Below are positions 42,390 through 51,080 of a stretch of 64,000 nt of DNA, one piece after another. The position numbers were made by a program, and so were the translations under genes. The notes below the pieces were generated by a model that was given only the letters and a program-made list of their open reading frames with translations, was not told where the DNA came from and did no database searches. Position 1 is the stretch's first letter. The number at the start of each line of letters is the position of its first letter. Origin of the DNA: Cryobacterium sp. BB307 (lineage in GTDB: Bacteria > Actinomycetota > Actinomycetes > Actinomycetales > Microbacteriaceae); the NCBI RefSeq assembly GCF_012274275.1, contig NZ_JAANZA010000001.1, positions 1 to 64,000 on the forward strand. Direction: 5' to 3'.

Positions 42390-43763
42390 TCAGCCGACGC
42401 TCACGGGCGCGATGTTGTGGTTGCGCCGGAACACGTTGTCGGGGTCGTACCGTGCCTTCACCCGCTGCAGCCGCTCCCAGGTAGCACCGGGGTAGACGTC
42501 GCGCACCCGCCGCGGCGGCTCGTGGCCGAAGAAGTTGAGGTAGGCGGCGTCGTCTTGCTTCAGCTCGTGCCAGAGTTCGTCCACCCAGTCCTCGAGTTCC
42601 GCCACCTCGCTGCCGTCGAAGGTGTACGCGGCGAAGTTGGCCAGCAGGCGGCGCCCGCGGTGCGCGTACGCCGTCGCATCCACCGGTATCCGGTCGATGG
42701 CTCCCCCGAGCACCCGGATGCCGGCGCTCGCCATCGGGGCGGTGGCCGATCGCAGGTGGTCGACGACGAACTGCGCCTGCTCGAGGGTCAGCGCCTCGAG
42801 GAACATGGTGCGAGCGGAGCCGACCGGGTGGATGTCCAGAGCCTGCTCGGGGATCAGCGCCGCATACGGCATCTCGGCGACCTGCTCGATCAGCGGCTCG
42901 GCGATGGCGCGCACCGGCGCAAGTGCCGCTTCAGCCGATTCGGGATCACCGACGTAGGCGACGTTGAGCATGATGACGAGCTTGCCGTGCACCGCCTCGG
43001 GGAGGAACGGCATCGGCGGCGCGACCATCGAGTTCACCATCAGGGTCAGCTCTTCGGGTGCATTGGCGGCGTAGTCGACGACGGCCGCGAGCGCTTCGGC
43101 GCTGCCGGGGAGCACGATCATGCCGCCGGTCAGCGTTGGCAGGTCCCAGAGGCGGAACTTGAACCGGGTGACGACACCGAAGTTGCCACCGCCACCGCGG
43201 ATGGCCCAGAACAGGTCAGGGTGGTTGTGCTCATCGGCCACCACGAGTTCGCCGTCGGCGGTGACCACCTCGGCGGCGAGCACGTTGTCGATGGTGAGAC
43301 CGTGTACCCGGCTGAGGTAGCCGAGACCTCCGCCCAGGGTGATGCCGCCGATGCCGACGTCACCGATGTCGCCGAAGCCGGTGGCGAGACCGAGCTCCCC
43401 GACCGCCTGGGTGTATTCACGCACCGTCATGCCGGTCTCAGCCCAGGCGGTGCGCTCCTCGGCGTCGATGCTGAGCGCCTTCATCCCGGACAGGTCGAGC
43501 ACGATCCCGCCGTCGCACAGCGCGAACCGGTCAGAGCTGTGCCCGCCGCTGCGGATCGCGAGCTCGACCCCGGTGGGGGCGACGAGCCGCACGGTGGATG
43601 CCACGTCATCCGGTGTCTGCGCGAGCACCACGGCGGCGGGGCGGATCGGCTCGCCGCCGTAGAACACGACGAGAGCCGCCGCGTACCGCTCGTCCTCGGC
43701 GGTGACGACCGCGTCGCCGAGAGTGGCTCGCAGCCGTTCGATCAGTTCGGTGGTGTCGGGCAT
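42390..43763 (-). CDS. FAD-linked oxidase of the berberine-bridge-enzyme type
   Basis: A 457-residue VAO/BBE-family flavoprotein. The FAD domain contains VELAIRSGGHSSDRFALCDG, with His75 as the probable covalent 8-alpha flavin link, and GIGGITLGGGLGYLSRVHGL; the cysteine used for the second (6-S) link in bicovalent enzymes is absent there. FWAIRGGGGNFGVVTRF precedes the substrate domain, and the BBE tail is present (YLNFFGHEP, WERLQRVKARYDPDNVFRRN). Substrates in this family are sugars, alcohols or alkaloids; not predictable here. No signal peptide, so likely cytosolic. Confidence 0.93.
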   Translation of the reverse strand: MPDTTELIERLRATLGDAVVTAEDERYAAALVVFYGGEPIRPAAVVLAQTPDDVASTVRLVAPTGVELAIRSGGHSSDRFALCDGGIVLDLSGMKALSIDAEERTAWAETGMTVREYTQAVGELGLATGFGDIGDVGIGGITLGGGLGYLSRVHGLTIDNVLAAEVVTADGELVVADEHNHPDLFWAIRGGGGNFGVVTRFKFRLWDLPTLTGGMIVLPGSAEALAAVVDYAANAPEELTLMVNSMVAPPMPFLPEAVHGKLVIMLNVAYVGDPESAEAALAPVRAIAEPLIEQVAEMPYAALIPEQALDIHPVGSARTMFLEALTLEQAQFVVDHLRSATAPMASAGIRVLGGAIDRIPVDATAYAHRGRRLLANFAAYTFDGSEVAELEDWVDELWHELKQDDAAYLNFFGHEPPRRVRDVYPGATWERLQRVKARYDPDNVFRRNHNIAPVSVG

Positions 43764-43814
43764 GGGCTGGGCCTCTCAGTGGGGTTCTGCAGTTGCATCG
43801 ACCGCCGACATGGC

Positions 43815-44126
43815 TTATTCCTGCTCGGCGAGCGCCTTCTCGAGCCGCTCCACCTTCGCGGAGAGCTCGCCCTCGCGGGGCTCGGTGCGGATGTCGGCTT
43901 TCAGCACGAGCGAGATCCGGGAGCCGAACGGCGCGACCGCCTCGGTCGCCCGCTTGATGACCTCGAAGACCTCGTCCCATTCGCCCTCGATGGTCGTGAA
44001 CATCGAGTCGGTCTGGTTGGGCAGCCCCGAGGAGCGCACGATGCGCACCGCGGCGGCGACAGCGTCGTGCACCGAGCCATCCGTGCGCCCGGTTCCGCTC
44101 GGCGCTACGGAGAATGCGACCAGCAT
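43815..44126 (-). CDS. MTH1187-family thiamine-binding protein
   Basis: A 103-residue ferredoxin-like protein of the YkoF/DUF77 family: MLVAFSVAPSGTGRTDGSVH, VRIVRSSGLPNQTDSMFTTIEGEWDEV, and the last strand RISLVLKADIRTEPREG. Family members bind thiamine or related pyrimidines as tetramers. AGGAGG is ideally placed before ATG 44126. It lies between the FAD oxidase and TspO on the same strand, with about 50 bp to each. Confidence 0.9.
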   Translation of the reverse strand: MLVAFSVAPSGTGRTDGSVHDAVAAAVRIVRSSGLPNQTDSMFTTIEGEWDEVFEVIKRATEAVAPFGSRISLVLKADIRTEPREGELSAKVERLEKALAEQE

Positions 44127-44173
44127 GGTTCCTCCTGGGGTCGTCTACGCGATGACTGTACTCCGCGCATCCG

Positions 44174-44647
44174 TCATCGATTGAGCGCACGGATGCGCGC
44201 GGTCAGCACCGTCGCGAAGGCGCACCACACGGCGTACGGCGCGAGTGCCAAGCCGAACGTCGGCTTCGCGGCACCCGCACGTCGCGCCAGGTCGGTGCTG
44301 CTGGCGGCCAATGCCGCAGCCACCCCGACGGACAGCGGCAGGTTGTGGAAGCGGAAGAACGCCCACGACCACCCCGCGTTCAGCGCGAGGTTCACCGCCA
44401 TCGCGGTGAGGTAGCTCTCGCGCTGCTGGTCGGTCTGCTCGGGATCATCCAGCGCGGCGGCCGAGGTGAAGGCGATGTCGGCGTAGAGCGAGGTCCAGAC
44501 GACCGGGAACACCTCGGGCGGCGGCTGGAAGCTCGGCTTCCGCAGCCGCCGATACCAACGGCTGCGGACCCCGTTGCTGGCAACAGAGCCGAGCAGGGCA
44601 GCCGCAGCGGTTGCCGTGCCGGTGATGGCGAGCGCCCGGAGATACAT
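44174..44647 (-). CDS. TspO/MBR-family membrane protein
   Basis: A 157-residue five-helix membrane protein. The family signature is WYRRLRKPSFQPPPEVFPVVWTSLY near residue 32, with the tryptophan-rich AGWSWAFFRFHNLP segment following. TspO proteins bind porphyrins and other hydrophobic ligands; in bacteria they are tied to stress or tetrapyrrole handling. It is followed upstream by a VOC gene with 3 bp between the two, suggesting a shared transcript. Confidence 0.92.
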   Translation of the reverse strand: MYLRALAITGTATAAAALLGSVASNGVRSRWYRRLRKPSFQPPPEVFPVVWTSLYADIAFTSAAALDDPEQTDQQRESYLTAMAVNLALNAGWSWAFFRFHNLPLSVGVAAALAASSTDLARRAGAAKPTFGLALAPYAVWCAFATVLTARIRALNR

Positions 44648-44650
44648 GGG

Positions 44651-45082
44651 CTACTGCTGTTGCTGCTCCGCGCCGGCGATGTTGATCATCCAGCTCACCC
44701 CGAACTTGTCCTGCAGCATCCCGAACGCGTCGCCCCAGGGCGCCACTTCGAGCGGCATCGTGATCGTCCCGCCATCAGCCAGCCTGTCCCAGTAGCCACG
44801 AAGCGTTCCGTCGTCCTGATTGGCGCCACTCAGCGAGACGGAGAAGTTGTTGCCGGGGGTGTACTCCATGGCGTTGGGGCTGTCGGCTGCCATCAGCACC
44901 AGGTCCGTCGACCTGAGCTGGGCGTGCATGATCTTGTCCTTCTCGGTGATGTCCTCGCTCGCCTGGTACTCCTCATAAGTACTCATGTCGAGCGAGCCGC
45001 CGAACACGTCGTGGTAGAACTCCATCGCCTGGCGCGCGTTGTCGCGAAAGTTCAGATACGGGTTGAGGGTGACAGCCATCAT
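44651..45082 (-). CDS. VOC-family protein (PhnB-like)
   Basis: A 143-residue single VOC module: VTLNPYLNFRDNARQAMEFYHDVFGG is the PhnB/3-dmu-9 methyltransferase-like start, and VAPWGDAFGMLQDKFGVSWMINI is the closing strand-helix pattern of that group. Ends in a short poly-Gln tail (EQQQQ). The function is unknown; related proteins are called glyoxalase-like. Two adjacent ATGs (45082 and 45079) are available. Confidence 0.92.
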   Translation of the reverse strand: MMAVTLNPYLNFRDNARQAMEFYHDVFGGSLDMSTYEEYQASEDITEKDKIMHAQLRSTDLVLMAADSPNAMEYTPGNNFSVSLSGANQDDGTLRGYWDRLADGGTITMPLEVAPWGDAFGMLQDKFGVSWMINIAGAEQQQQ

Positions 45083-45172
45083 CGTCTCCTAGTCGGGTGG
45101 AGGGTCGTCTGACGATTATTTACCCGGACTGCCGACATCCGCGTCCCCCTCCCAGAGGACTTGCAGGATGAA

Positions 45173-46486
45173 TCAGTCGGCGGATGCCTGGGCGACGGTC
45201 TCCGGCGCGGCGGCGGCGGCCGACCCGGCCGCCATGGCGCGCCGGCCGGCGGGAACTGTGATGGCGATCACGACGACGACGAGCATGATCAGTCCGGCGG
45301 CGACGAGCAACGACTCGACACTGAAGACGTCGGCCAACGGGCCGAGCACGCTCATCCCGAGCGGCATCGCTACCGCCATGACGATGCCGACGAACCCGAA
45401 CACCCGACCCTGCTTCTCCGGCTCCACCTTCTCCTGGATGAGCGTCATCGACGGCGTGGAGAAGTACGGAACCGCGAGCCCGAACGCGAACATGAACGCC
45501 GAGAACACCCAGAAGTTGGTGCTGAGACCCAGCGCGAGGGTCACCACGGCGAACAAGAGCGAGGTGACCACGATCATCGCGACCCGGTTCTTCGCGCCGG
45601 CCCAGATGGCAATGAGCACCCCGGCGATCAGCATCCCGATGCTGAAAGCGAGTTCGACGACGGCGAGCATCCAGACATCGTCCCCGAAGCTGCGCGCCAC
45701 CATGAGCGGGGTCAGCGACGACGGCGCGGCGGCCAGCACGAAGACGATCGCGAACAGCACCAGCAGCCACCGGATGAAGGTGTGGCTGGCGATGTAGCGC
45801 ACGCCTTCGACGAGGTCGGTGAAGTACGGCACGTGCTCGTCGCTGGCGCGACGGATGGTCGCCACCGGCACCAGCAAAAGCAGCCCGATGCCGATCACGG
45901 CGGTGACGACGTCGATGAAAAAGATGCCGATGATCGACAGGTTGGCGTAGACCAGCGCGGCCACGGCGGGCGTGATGAGCATCATCGCGGACTGGATCGA
46001 CCCGTTGATGCCGTTGACCCGCATCAGGTGTTCGGTCGGGGTGATCTGCGGGATGAGCGCAGACACGGCCGGCATCTGGATGCCGGCTCCGGCCGAGCGG
46101 ATGGCGAGGGTCAGGTAGATGAGCCACAGCCCGTCGTAGCCGGCGAGCAGGAAGATGGCGAGCGCGAGCGTGGAGACGGCGATGGCGGAGTCGGCGACGA
46201 CGATGAGGAACTTGCGGTTCATCCGGTCGGCCCACACGCCGCCGAAGATGGAGACGATCGCCTGCGGCAGGAAGCCGAAGATTGCGGCGAGCGCCAGCAC
46301 CAGACCGGACTGGGTCAGCAGGGTGAGGTGCCACATGATGGCGTACTGCACCAGCATGGAGCCGAACAGCGAGACCGTCTGGCCGCCCAGGAAGACTGCG
46401 ACGTTGCGCTTCCAGCGCGCGGGTGCCGGGTCCCCGACGACGGTGTGCTCGACTGTGGGCGTCGCGCCGGCGGCGGCGTCAGACAT
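45173..46486 (-). CDS. MFS transporter (macrolide-efflux / enterobactin-exporter type)
   Basis: A 437-residue MFS_3 protein with twelve hydrophobic segments. FGGVWADRMNRKFLIVVADS is the loop 2-3 motif, and ALIPQITPTEHLMRVNGING and FSTPSMTLIQEKVEPEKQGRVFG are typical of the macrolide-efflux/EntS group. AGGAGA is well placed before the ATG. A long polar C-terminal tail (AGSAAAAAPETVAQASAD) is present. It is a third MFS exporter in 10 kb, all unrelated in sequence position. Confidence 0.93.
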   Translation of the reverse strand: MSDAAAGATPTVEHTVVGDPAPARWKRNVAVFLGGQTVSLFGSMLVQYAIMWHLTLLTQSGLVLALAAIFGFLPQAIVSIFGGVWADRMNRKFLIVVADSAIAVSTLALAIFLLAGYDGLWLIYLTLAIRSAGAGIQMPAVSALIPQITPTEHLMRVNGINGSIQSAMMLITPAVAALVYANLSIIGIFFIDVVTAVIGIGLLLLVPVATIRRASDEHVPYFTDLVEGVRYIASHTFIRWLLVLFAIVFVLAAAPSSLTPLMVARSFGDDVWMLAVVELAFSIGMLIAGVLIAIWAGAKNRVAMIVVTSLLFAVVTLALGLSTNFWVFSAFMFAFGLAVPYFSTPSMTLIQEKVEPEKQGRVFGFVGIVMAVAMPLGMSVLGPLADVFSVESLLVAAGLIMLVVVVIAITVPAGRRAMAAGSAAAAAPETVAQASAD

Positions 46487-46567
46487 AGCTGTCTCCTGGT
46501 GCGTGAGAAAAAGGGGAGCGGATCAGAATACACCGGCGCGGGCTGCCGTGTCAGCTTTTCCTCGCGC

Positions 46568-47620
46568 TCAGCGGAGGGCGTTCACGAGAGTTGCCATCAG
46601 CCGGTAAGGCAGGCTGCGGTTCTTCACCTGGTTGACCGTGCCGCACAGGTAGAGGTCGAGGTCTGGTACGCGGTAGAGCACGCTCCCGGATGCGCCGGAG
46701 TGCCCGATCATCGCGGGCACTGGCGCGAACGGCGAGAGGATGCGCGGCAGCGCGAACCGCATGATGCCGATGCCGTACTCGAGTGGGGTGAAGACGGTGC
46801 GCCAGGTGGCGGTGAGCTCGTCGATGTACTCGACCGGGAAGAGGTCGCCGGTCAGGAACGCCCGTAGGAATTCAATGCCGTCGTCGGTGGTCGACACGAT
46901 GGAGCCGTCCGGTCCGAACGAGGCCATCGCCTGCGGCCGGGGCAGCGGCGCGCGGCCGTTGAGGAAGGAGGACACTGTGTCGGCGCGGTCGAGCGTTGAC
47001 TCGGTGAACAGGTAGGTGTCGTCGAGGCCGAGCCGGCGGATGACGCGCTCGTCGACCCCAGCCTCGTAGCTTCCGGCGGTGACTGTCTCGATCACCTTGC
47101 CGAGCAGCTGGAAGTTGGTGTCCGAATACAGCGCCTTGCCCGGCGTGCCGGGCGCGAACGGGGCGGGCAGCTGGCGGGAGGTGCCGACTGCGTCATCGAA
47201 GCTCCAGCGAACGTCGTCGCGCAGCATCCGGGCCATGACGCTTTCCCCGCCCTTCGGCGCGCCCTCGAAGTAGTCGGGGATGCCGGAGGTGTGCGACAGC
47301 AGGTGGCCGATGGTGATGTCGGCGGCGCGGTCGATGCCGCCGAAGGTGTTGAGCCCGGCGAGCGTGTCGGCGCCGAGGATGTCGGCGGCCGGGGTGTCGA
47401 AGGTCAGGTCGCCGCTCGCGCGCAGTTGCAGCACGATGGCGGTGGTGTAGAGCTTGGTGACGCTCGCGATGAAGTACTGCTTGGGCTCTCCGAACGACCA
47501 CTCGAGGCCGGTGCTCGGCTGGGTGATGCGGAGCTGCAGCTCGTGCACGTCGCTGCGCTGCGCGAACCGCTCGGCGATGCGGTCGAGCTTGGCGGTGACG
47601 TCGGACTGCAACTGCTGCAT
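46568..47620 (-). CDS. Serine hydrolase of the beta-lactamase / penicillin-binding family
   Basis: A 350-residue class C-type serine hydrolase. The nucleophile motif is SVTK (Ser53-Lys56); the second motif is YSDTNF, with Asp in place of the usual Asn of YxN; the third is HSGASGSVLYR. GHLLSHTSGIPDYFE is a further family signature. No signal peptide, so likely a cytosolic esterase or peptidase rather than a secreted beta-lactamase. The 80 bp towards the MFS gene contain no recognisable feature. Confidence 0.93.
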   Translation of the reverse strand: MQQLQSDVTAKLDRIAERFAQRSDVHELQLRITQPSTGLEWSFGEPKQYFIASVTKLYTTAIVLQLRASGDLTFDTPAADILGADTLAGLNTFGGIDRAADITIGHLLSHTSGIPDYFEGAPKGGESVMARMLRDDVRWSFDDAVGTSRQLPAPFAPGTPGKALYSDTNFQLLGKVIETVTAGSYEAGVDERVIRRLGLDDTYLFTESTLDRADTVSSFLNGRAPLPRPQAMASFGPDGSIVSTTDDGIEFLRAFLTGDLFPVEYIDELTATWRTVFTPLEYGIGIMRFALPRILSPFAPVPAMIGHSGASGSVLYRVPDLDLYLCGTVNQVKNRSLPYRLMATLVNALR

Positions 47621-47653
47621 GGGATCAACCTAAGGGCCGAGGGTTAACAAATC

Positions 47654-47899
47654 TCACGGGCCCGAAAGAACGGTCACCCAATACTCGCGATCGTCGCCGA
47701 GGCCAAGGTCGCAGTCGACACCGGATGCCTGAACGGTCAGCAGAGTCTCAGCGCTTCCGTCACCACCGGGCTCGATGACGGTGACCTCTAGCGGCGATGG
47801 CAGACACTCAGCCGACGAGCATCCGGTGAGACCTGCTCCCAGCACGAGCGCCAGTGCGCTCACCGCTGCTCCACGCCTTACGGCCCCGAGACGACTCAC
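47654..47899 (-). CDS. Small lipoprotein of unknown function
   Basis: An 81-residue protein from GTG 47899: a basic start, hydrophobic AAVSALALVLGAGLTGCSSAE with lipobox LTGC, and a 50-residue acidic domain with two Cys (AECLPSPLE and SGVDCDLGLG) that may form a disulfide. No family recognised. The start overlaps the stop of the small membrane gene by GTGA, so the two are coupled. The frame upstream of 47899 is antisense or tRNA shadow. Confidence 0.6.
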   Translation of the reverse strand: MSRLGAVRRGAAVSALALVLGAGLTGCSSAECLPSPLEVTVIEPGGDGSAETLLTVQASGVDCDLGLGDDREYWVTVLSGP

Positions 47900-48039
47900 G
47901 CTCGCGACCGGACAACAGCACCAAGAGCCGCCACGACGGCGGCCGCGCCTCCGATCACCCAGACCTGTGTCGCGTGGCCGCCCAGTGCACTGCGGCAGTC
48001 CTCGATCGCCGCGCCTACCTGTTGCACAGGGTTGAACAT
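47896..48039 (-). CDS. Small single-pass membrane protein
   Basis: A 47-residue protein from ATG 48039. A 25-residue soluble start (FNPVQQVGAAIEDCRSALGG) is followed by one transmembrane helix QVWVIGGAAAVVAALGAVV and a basic end RSRA. It overlaps the lipoprotein gene by 4 bp. The same frame continues upstream through the tRNA gene and gives a spurious MAQLVARLVRNEKVRGSNP product, an artefact of tRNA sequence. The ribosome-binding site is weak, so confidence is modest. Confidence 0.5.
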   Translation of the reverse strand: MFNPVQQVGAAIEDCRSALGGHATQVWVIGGAAAVVAALGAVVRSRA

Positions 48040-48095
48040 CGATCCGCACCTGGCGAGATACGTTTCGATCCCGCCCAATCGGCGAGTGAAGAATT

Positions 48096-48171
48096 TGGTG
48101 GAGCTAAGGGGATTCGAACCCCTGACCTTCTCATTGCGAACGAGACGCGCTACCAACTGCGCCATAGCCCC
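48096..48171 (-). tRNA. tRNA-Ala (anticodon CGC)
   Basis: A 76-nt cloverleaf with encoded CCA. The acceptor stem pairs GGGGCUA with UAGCUCC and includes the G3-U70 wobble pair, the alanine identity element. The anticodon loop TTCGCAA reads anticodon CGC (codon GCG). The T-arm GGTTCGAATCC is canonical. Processed 5' end at 48171. Confidence 0.95.
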
Positions 48172-48225
48172 AAATACTGCGTAGCTACGTTACCACCTCG
48201 CGCGGCGCCGTCACCAACGCGGCGA

Positions 48226-49122
48226 CTAGCCGACCGCGCGACGCCGGCTGAGGATCGCGTCGAGGTCCGCCACCGGCGCATCCGCCGTCTCGACGATGCC
48301 CATGCTCGCGAACCGGCTCTTCGGCGCGGATGCCGCGGGCCGGTCGATGCGCGTCACCTTCGGCGACGCCTGCGCCTCACGCAGCGCGCGCTCCGACGCG
48401 ACGATCGCGTCCTGCAGCGACTCGGCCGGCTCGAGCGGCATGCGGATCGGCTCCGGACGGTGGGTCAGGTATAGCGGCTTCGGAAGCGGCACCGGCGTCC
48501 AGCCGCGGTCCTGCTGCGGCTCCGCCACCGGCGGCGCCGACTTGGTGCGGACGGGCTGGCTTACCTGGCGCGCTCCGCGCAGGCGCTGCGCCCTGGCGCG
48601 CGCCACCGCCGCCATCTGGTTCAGCATCGCCACGGCACCCACTGCCACGGCGACCGCCGAGCCGAGCACGAGCCAGTTCCCGGCGAGCGCCGGAGCGACA
48701 CCGACCAAGGCCGTGATCAGCGAGACGAACAGCACGAGCGTCGTCAGCCCACGATTTCGGCGCAGCCGACGAGCGGATGCCCGGTCACGCGCCAGCTGGT
48801 CCGCACCGGATGCCGCCGCGCTGGCCCGCAGCTCGGCGGCCAGCCGCTCGGCCTCCGCCGCGCGTCGCGCTTCCGCGGCCGCCTCGGCGGCACGCAACAC
48901 CTTCTGATGGTGAGCGACCGTGCGCGCGGTGGACTCGGCGCGCACCGCATCCGGAATCTCCGCCGTCTCGGCGAGAATCCGCAACGTCTGCTGCAACCGC
49001 ACCGCATTGCGCTCGGTCGACAGGTACTCGCGGCGACGCAGCCAGGTCGGCACCAGATAGACGAACCAGAGCACGGCGGCGACCGCAATCGCAACACTCG
49101 AGCCGAGTCCGTCAAAGTTCAT
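48226..49122 (-). CDS. Membrane protein with N-terminal anchor and coiled coil (possibly Rv0996-like)
   Basis: A 298-residue protein. An N-terminal helix (VAIAVAAVLWFVYLVPTWLRR) precedes a charged, Ala-rich coiled coil of about 100 residues (VLRAAEAAAEARRAAEAERL), then two more helices (LTTLVLFVSLITALVGVAPAL and LVLGSAVAVAVGAVAML) and a long basic, Pro-rich cytoplasmic tail. The motif of a single helix ending in VYLVPTWLRRRE recalls the conserved membrane protein after rimJ in mycobacteria (Rv0996), and the position near galU-rimJ supports that. No function is known. ATG 49122. Confidence 0.82.
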   Translation of the reverse strand: MNFDGLGSSVAIAVAAVLWFVYLVPTWLRRREYLSTERNAVRLQQTLRILAETAEIPDAVRAESTARTVAHHQKVLRAAEAAAEARRAAEAERLAAELRASAAASGADQLARDRASARRLRRNRGLTTLVLFVSLITALVGVAPALAGNWLVLGSAVAVAVGAVAMLNQMAAVARARAQRLRGARQVSQPVRTKSAPPVAEPQQDRGWTPVPLPKPLYLTHRPEPIRMPLEPAESLQDAIVASERALREAQASPKVTRIDRPAASAPKSRFASMGIVETADAPVADLDAILSRRRAVG

Positions 49123-49218
49123 GGCGTTAACCGTACGAGTGCGGGGCCCCGGTCTAAGGTTCGGCGCGCCGATGCAATGCGCGCCACGCCGTGTGTCCGC
49201 TGAGAAACGCGCTGTTTT

Positions 49219-49256
49219 CGGACATCCGCGGCAGGTGCGCCGGGCGCGGATGTCCG
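49219..49256. repeat. 12-bp perfect hairpin upstream of the amidase gene
   Basis: CGGACATCCGCG (49219-49230) pairs with CGCGGATGTCCG (49245-49256) across a 14-nt loop, between divergent genes. It is not in a terminator position relative to either neighbour and may be another REP-like element or an operator. The rest of the 245-bp gap holds only a TAGGCT box (49354) for the amidase gene. Confidence 0.5.
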
Positions 49257-49367
49257 GACCCCGCGCGGATGGACGCAGCGGGAGCGGATGCGGCGCGAGG
49301 GATCCCGACAGGCTCGACACCGAAAAGGCGACCACCACGAGCGGCAAGAACGGTAGGCTCCGGCGAC

Positions 49368-51080
49368 ATGGCCCGCATCCCGCTCGTCGAAACGCCGATC
49401 GGCACGCTGGCCCGCGCCCTCGAGTCGGGCGACCTCACCGCGGTCGATCTCGTGAATGGCTATCTCGACCGCATCGCCGCATTCGATGCCGCCGGGCCGC
49501 GGCTCAACGCGGTCGTCGTGCTGAGTCCGGATGCGATCGCCGAGGCCGCAGCATCGGATGCGCGTCGGGTGCGGGGCGAATCGCGCGGCCCGCTCGATGG
49601 CATCCCGTACGTCGCGAAGGACTCGTTCATGGTGCGCGGCCTGACCGTCGCATCCGGCTCCCCCGCCTTCGCCGACCTCATCGCCCAGCACGACGCGTTC
49701 ACGATCGAACGGCTGCGCGCGGCCGGAGCGATCTGCCTCGGGCTCACCAACATGCCGCCGATGGCCAACGGCGGCATGCAACGCGGACTGTACGGCCGGG
49801 CCGAGAGCCCGTACAGCGCCGACTGGCTGACTGCGCCGTTCGGCTCGGGCTCCTCCAACGGTTCCGGCACCGCCACCGCCGCCGCGTTCGCGGCATTCGC
49901 GCTCGGCGAGGAGACCTGGTCGAGCGGTCGCGGCCCGGCCTCTAACAACGGGCTGTGCGCCTACACGCCCTCGCGCGGCGTGATCTCGGTGCGCGGCAAC
50001 TGGCCGCTCGTCCCCACCATGGACGTCGTCGTGCCGTACACCCGCACCATGGACGAGCTGCTGCTGGTGCTCGAGACGGTCGTCGCCGACGACCCGCAGA
50101 CACGCGGCGACTTCTGGCGCGTCCAGCCGTGGGTGACGATCCCGCGGGCGTCGGATGTGCGGCCCGCCTTCTACCCTGACCTCGCCGTCCCGGATGCTTT
50201 GCGCGGCGCGCGGCTGGGCATCCCGCGCATGTACATCGGCGGTGAGCCCGACAGCGACGACCCGATCGCCACTCGCCCGAGCGTCATCGCCCAGTGGGAG
50301 AAGGCCCGCCGTGACCTGGAGGCCGGGGGCGCCGAGGTGATCGAGGTCGACTTCCCGGTGGTGACGAACTATGAGTCCCGCGGGCGGGCCGACGATCGCA
50401 GCATGGTCGCGCGCGGCCTCGTCCCGCCGACCTTCGCCGAGCACGAGCTGTGGGAGCTGTCGATGTGGGGCTGGGACGAGTTCCTGCAGGCCAACGGCGA
50501 CCCGCACCTGAACCGGCTGGTCGATGTCGTGCCCGAACTCATCGAACCGGTCCCGCCGGGCGCGCTGCCCGGCCGGTACGAGGACCATCTCAGCCGGTTC
50601 GCCCCGGACGACGTCGACCTCGCCCAATATGTGCACCGCGCCCGCCGCGACGGCATCCCGGCGCTGGCCGACATCCCGGACATCGCCGCCGGCATCCGCG
50701 GCCTGGAGCAGACCCGGCGCATCGACTTCGAGGACTGGCTGGACGAGTTGGCGCTCGACGCGGTCGTGTTCCCGGCGGTCGCCGACGTCGGACCGGCGGA
50801 CGCCGACATCAACCCGGCATCGGCCGAGCTCGCGTGGCGCAACGGCACCTGGGTCGCCAACGGCAACCTCGTCCCCCGGCACCTGGGCATCCCGACCGTG
50901 CAGGTCCCGATGGGGCTGATGGCCGACATCCGGATGCCGATCGGCCTCACCTTCGCCGGCCGCGCGTACGACGACAGTCGGCTGCTCACCCTCGGCTGGG
51001 CGTTCGAGCGAGCTGCGAACCGCCCCGGCTCAGCGATCGGCGCCACCCGCGAGGCCCCGCCGCGCACGCCGGAGCTCTAG
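49368..51080 (+). CDS. Amidase-signature family hydrolase
   Basis: A 570-residue amidase. The Ser-cisSer-Lys triad is visible: Lys in IPYVAKDSFMV, the Gly/Ser-rich FGSGSSNGSGTATAAAFAAFA, and WSSGRGPASNNG where the nucleophile Ser would lie. The second half is longer than in GatA and ends with the usual GIPTVQVPMG and MPIGLTFAGRAYDD. The substrate is unknown. ATG 49368 follows TAGGCT by eight bases with no Shine-Dalgarno sequence. It is inserted, on the opposite strand, between rimJ and the Rv0996-like gene, and its stop overlaps that of rimJ by 4 bp. Confidence 0.92.
   Translation: MARIPLVETPIGTLARALESGDLTAVDLVNGYLDRIAAFDAAGPRLNAVVVLSPDAIAEAAASDARRVRGESRGPLDGIPYVAKDSFMVRGLTVASGSPAFADLIAQHDAFTIERLRAAGAICLGLTNMPPMANGGMQRGLYGRAESPYSADWLTAPFGSGSSNGSGTATAAAFAAFALGEETWSSGRGPASNNGLCAYTPSRGVISVRGNWPLVPTMDVVVPYTRTMDELLLVLETVVADDPQTRGDFWRVQPWVTIPRASDVRPAFYPDLAVPDALRGARLGIPRMYIGGEPDSDDPIATRPSVIAQWEKARRDLEAGGAEVIEVDFPVVTNYESRGRADDRSMVARGLVPPTFAEHELWELSMWGWDEFLQANGDPHLNRLVDVVPELIEPVPPGALPGRYEDHLSRFAPDDVDLAQYVHRARRDGIPALADIPDIAAGIRGLEQTRRIDFEDWLDELALDAVVFPAVADVGPADADINPASAELAWRNGTWVANGNLVPRHLGIPTVQVPMGLMADIRMPIGLTFAGRAYDDSRLLTLGWAFERAANRPGSAIGATREAPPRTPEL

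Noticed and set aside
48037-48165. Upstream continuation of the small membrane gene giving MAQLVARLVRNEKVRGSNP
   Set aside because: This is the tRNA-Ala gene read as protein, a well-known annotation artefact; the true start is near 48039.
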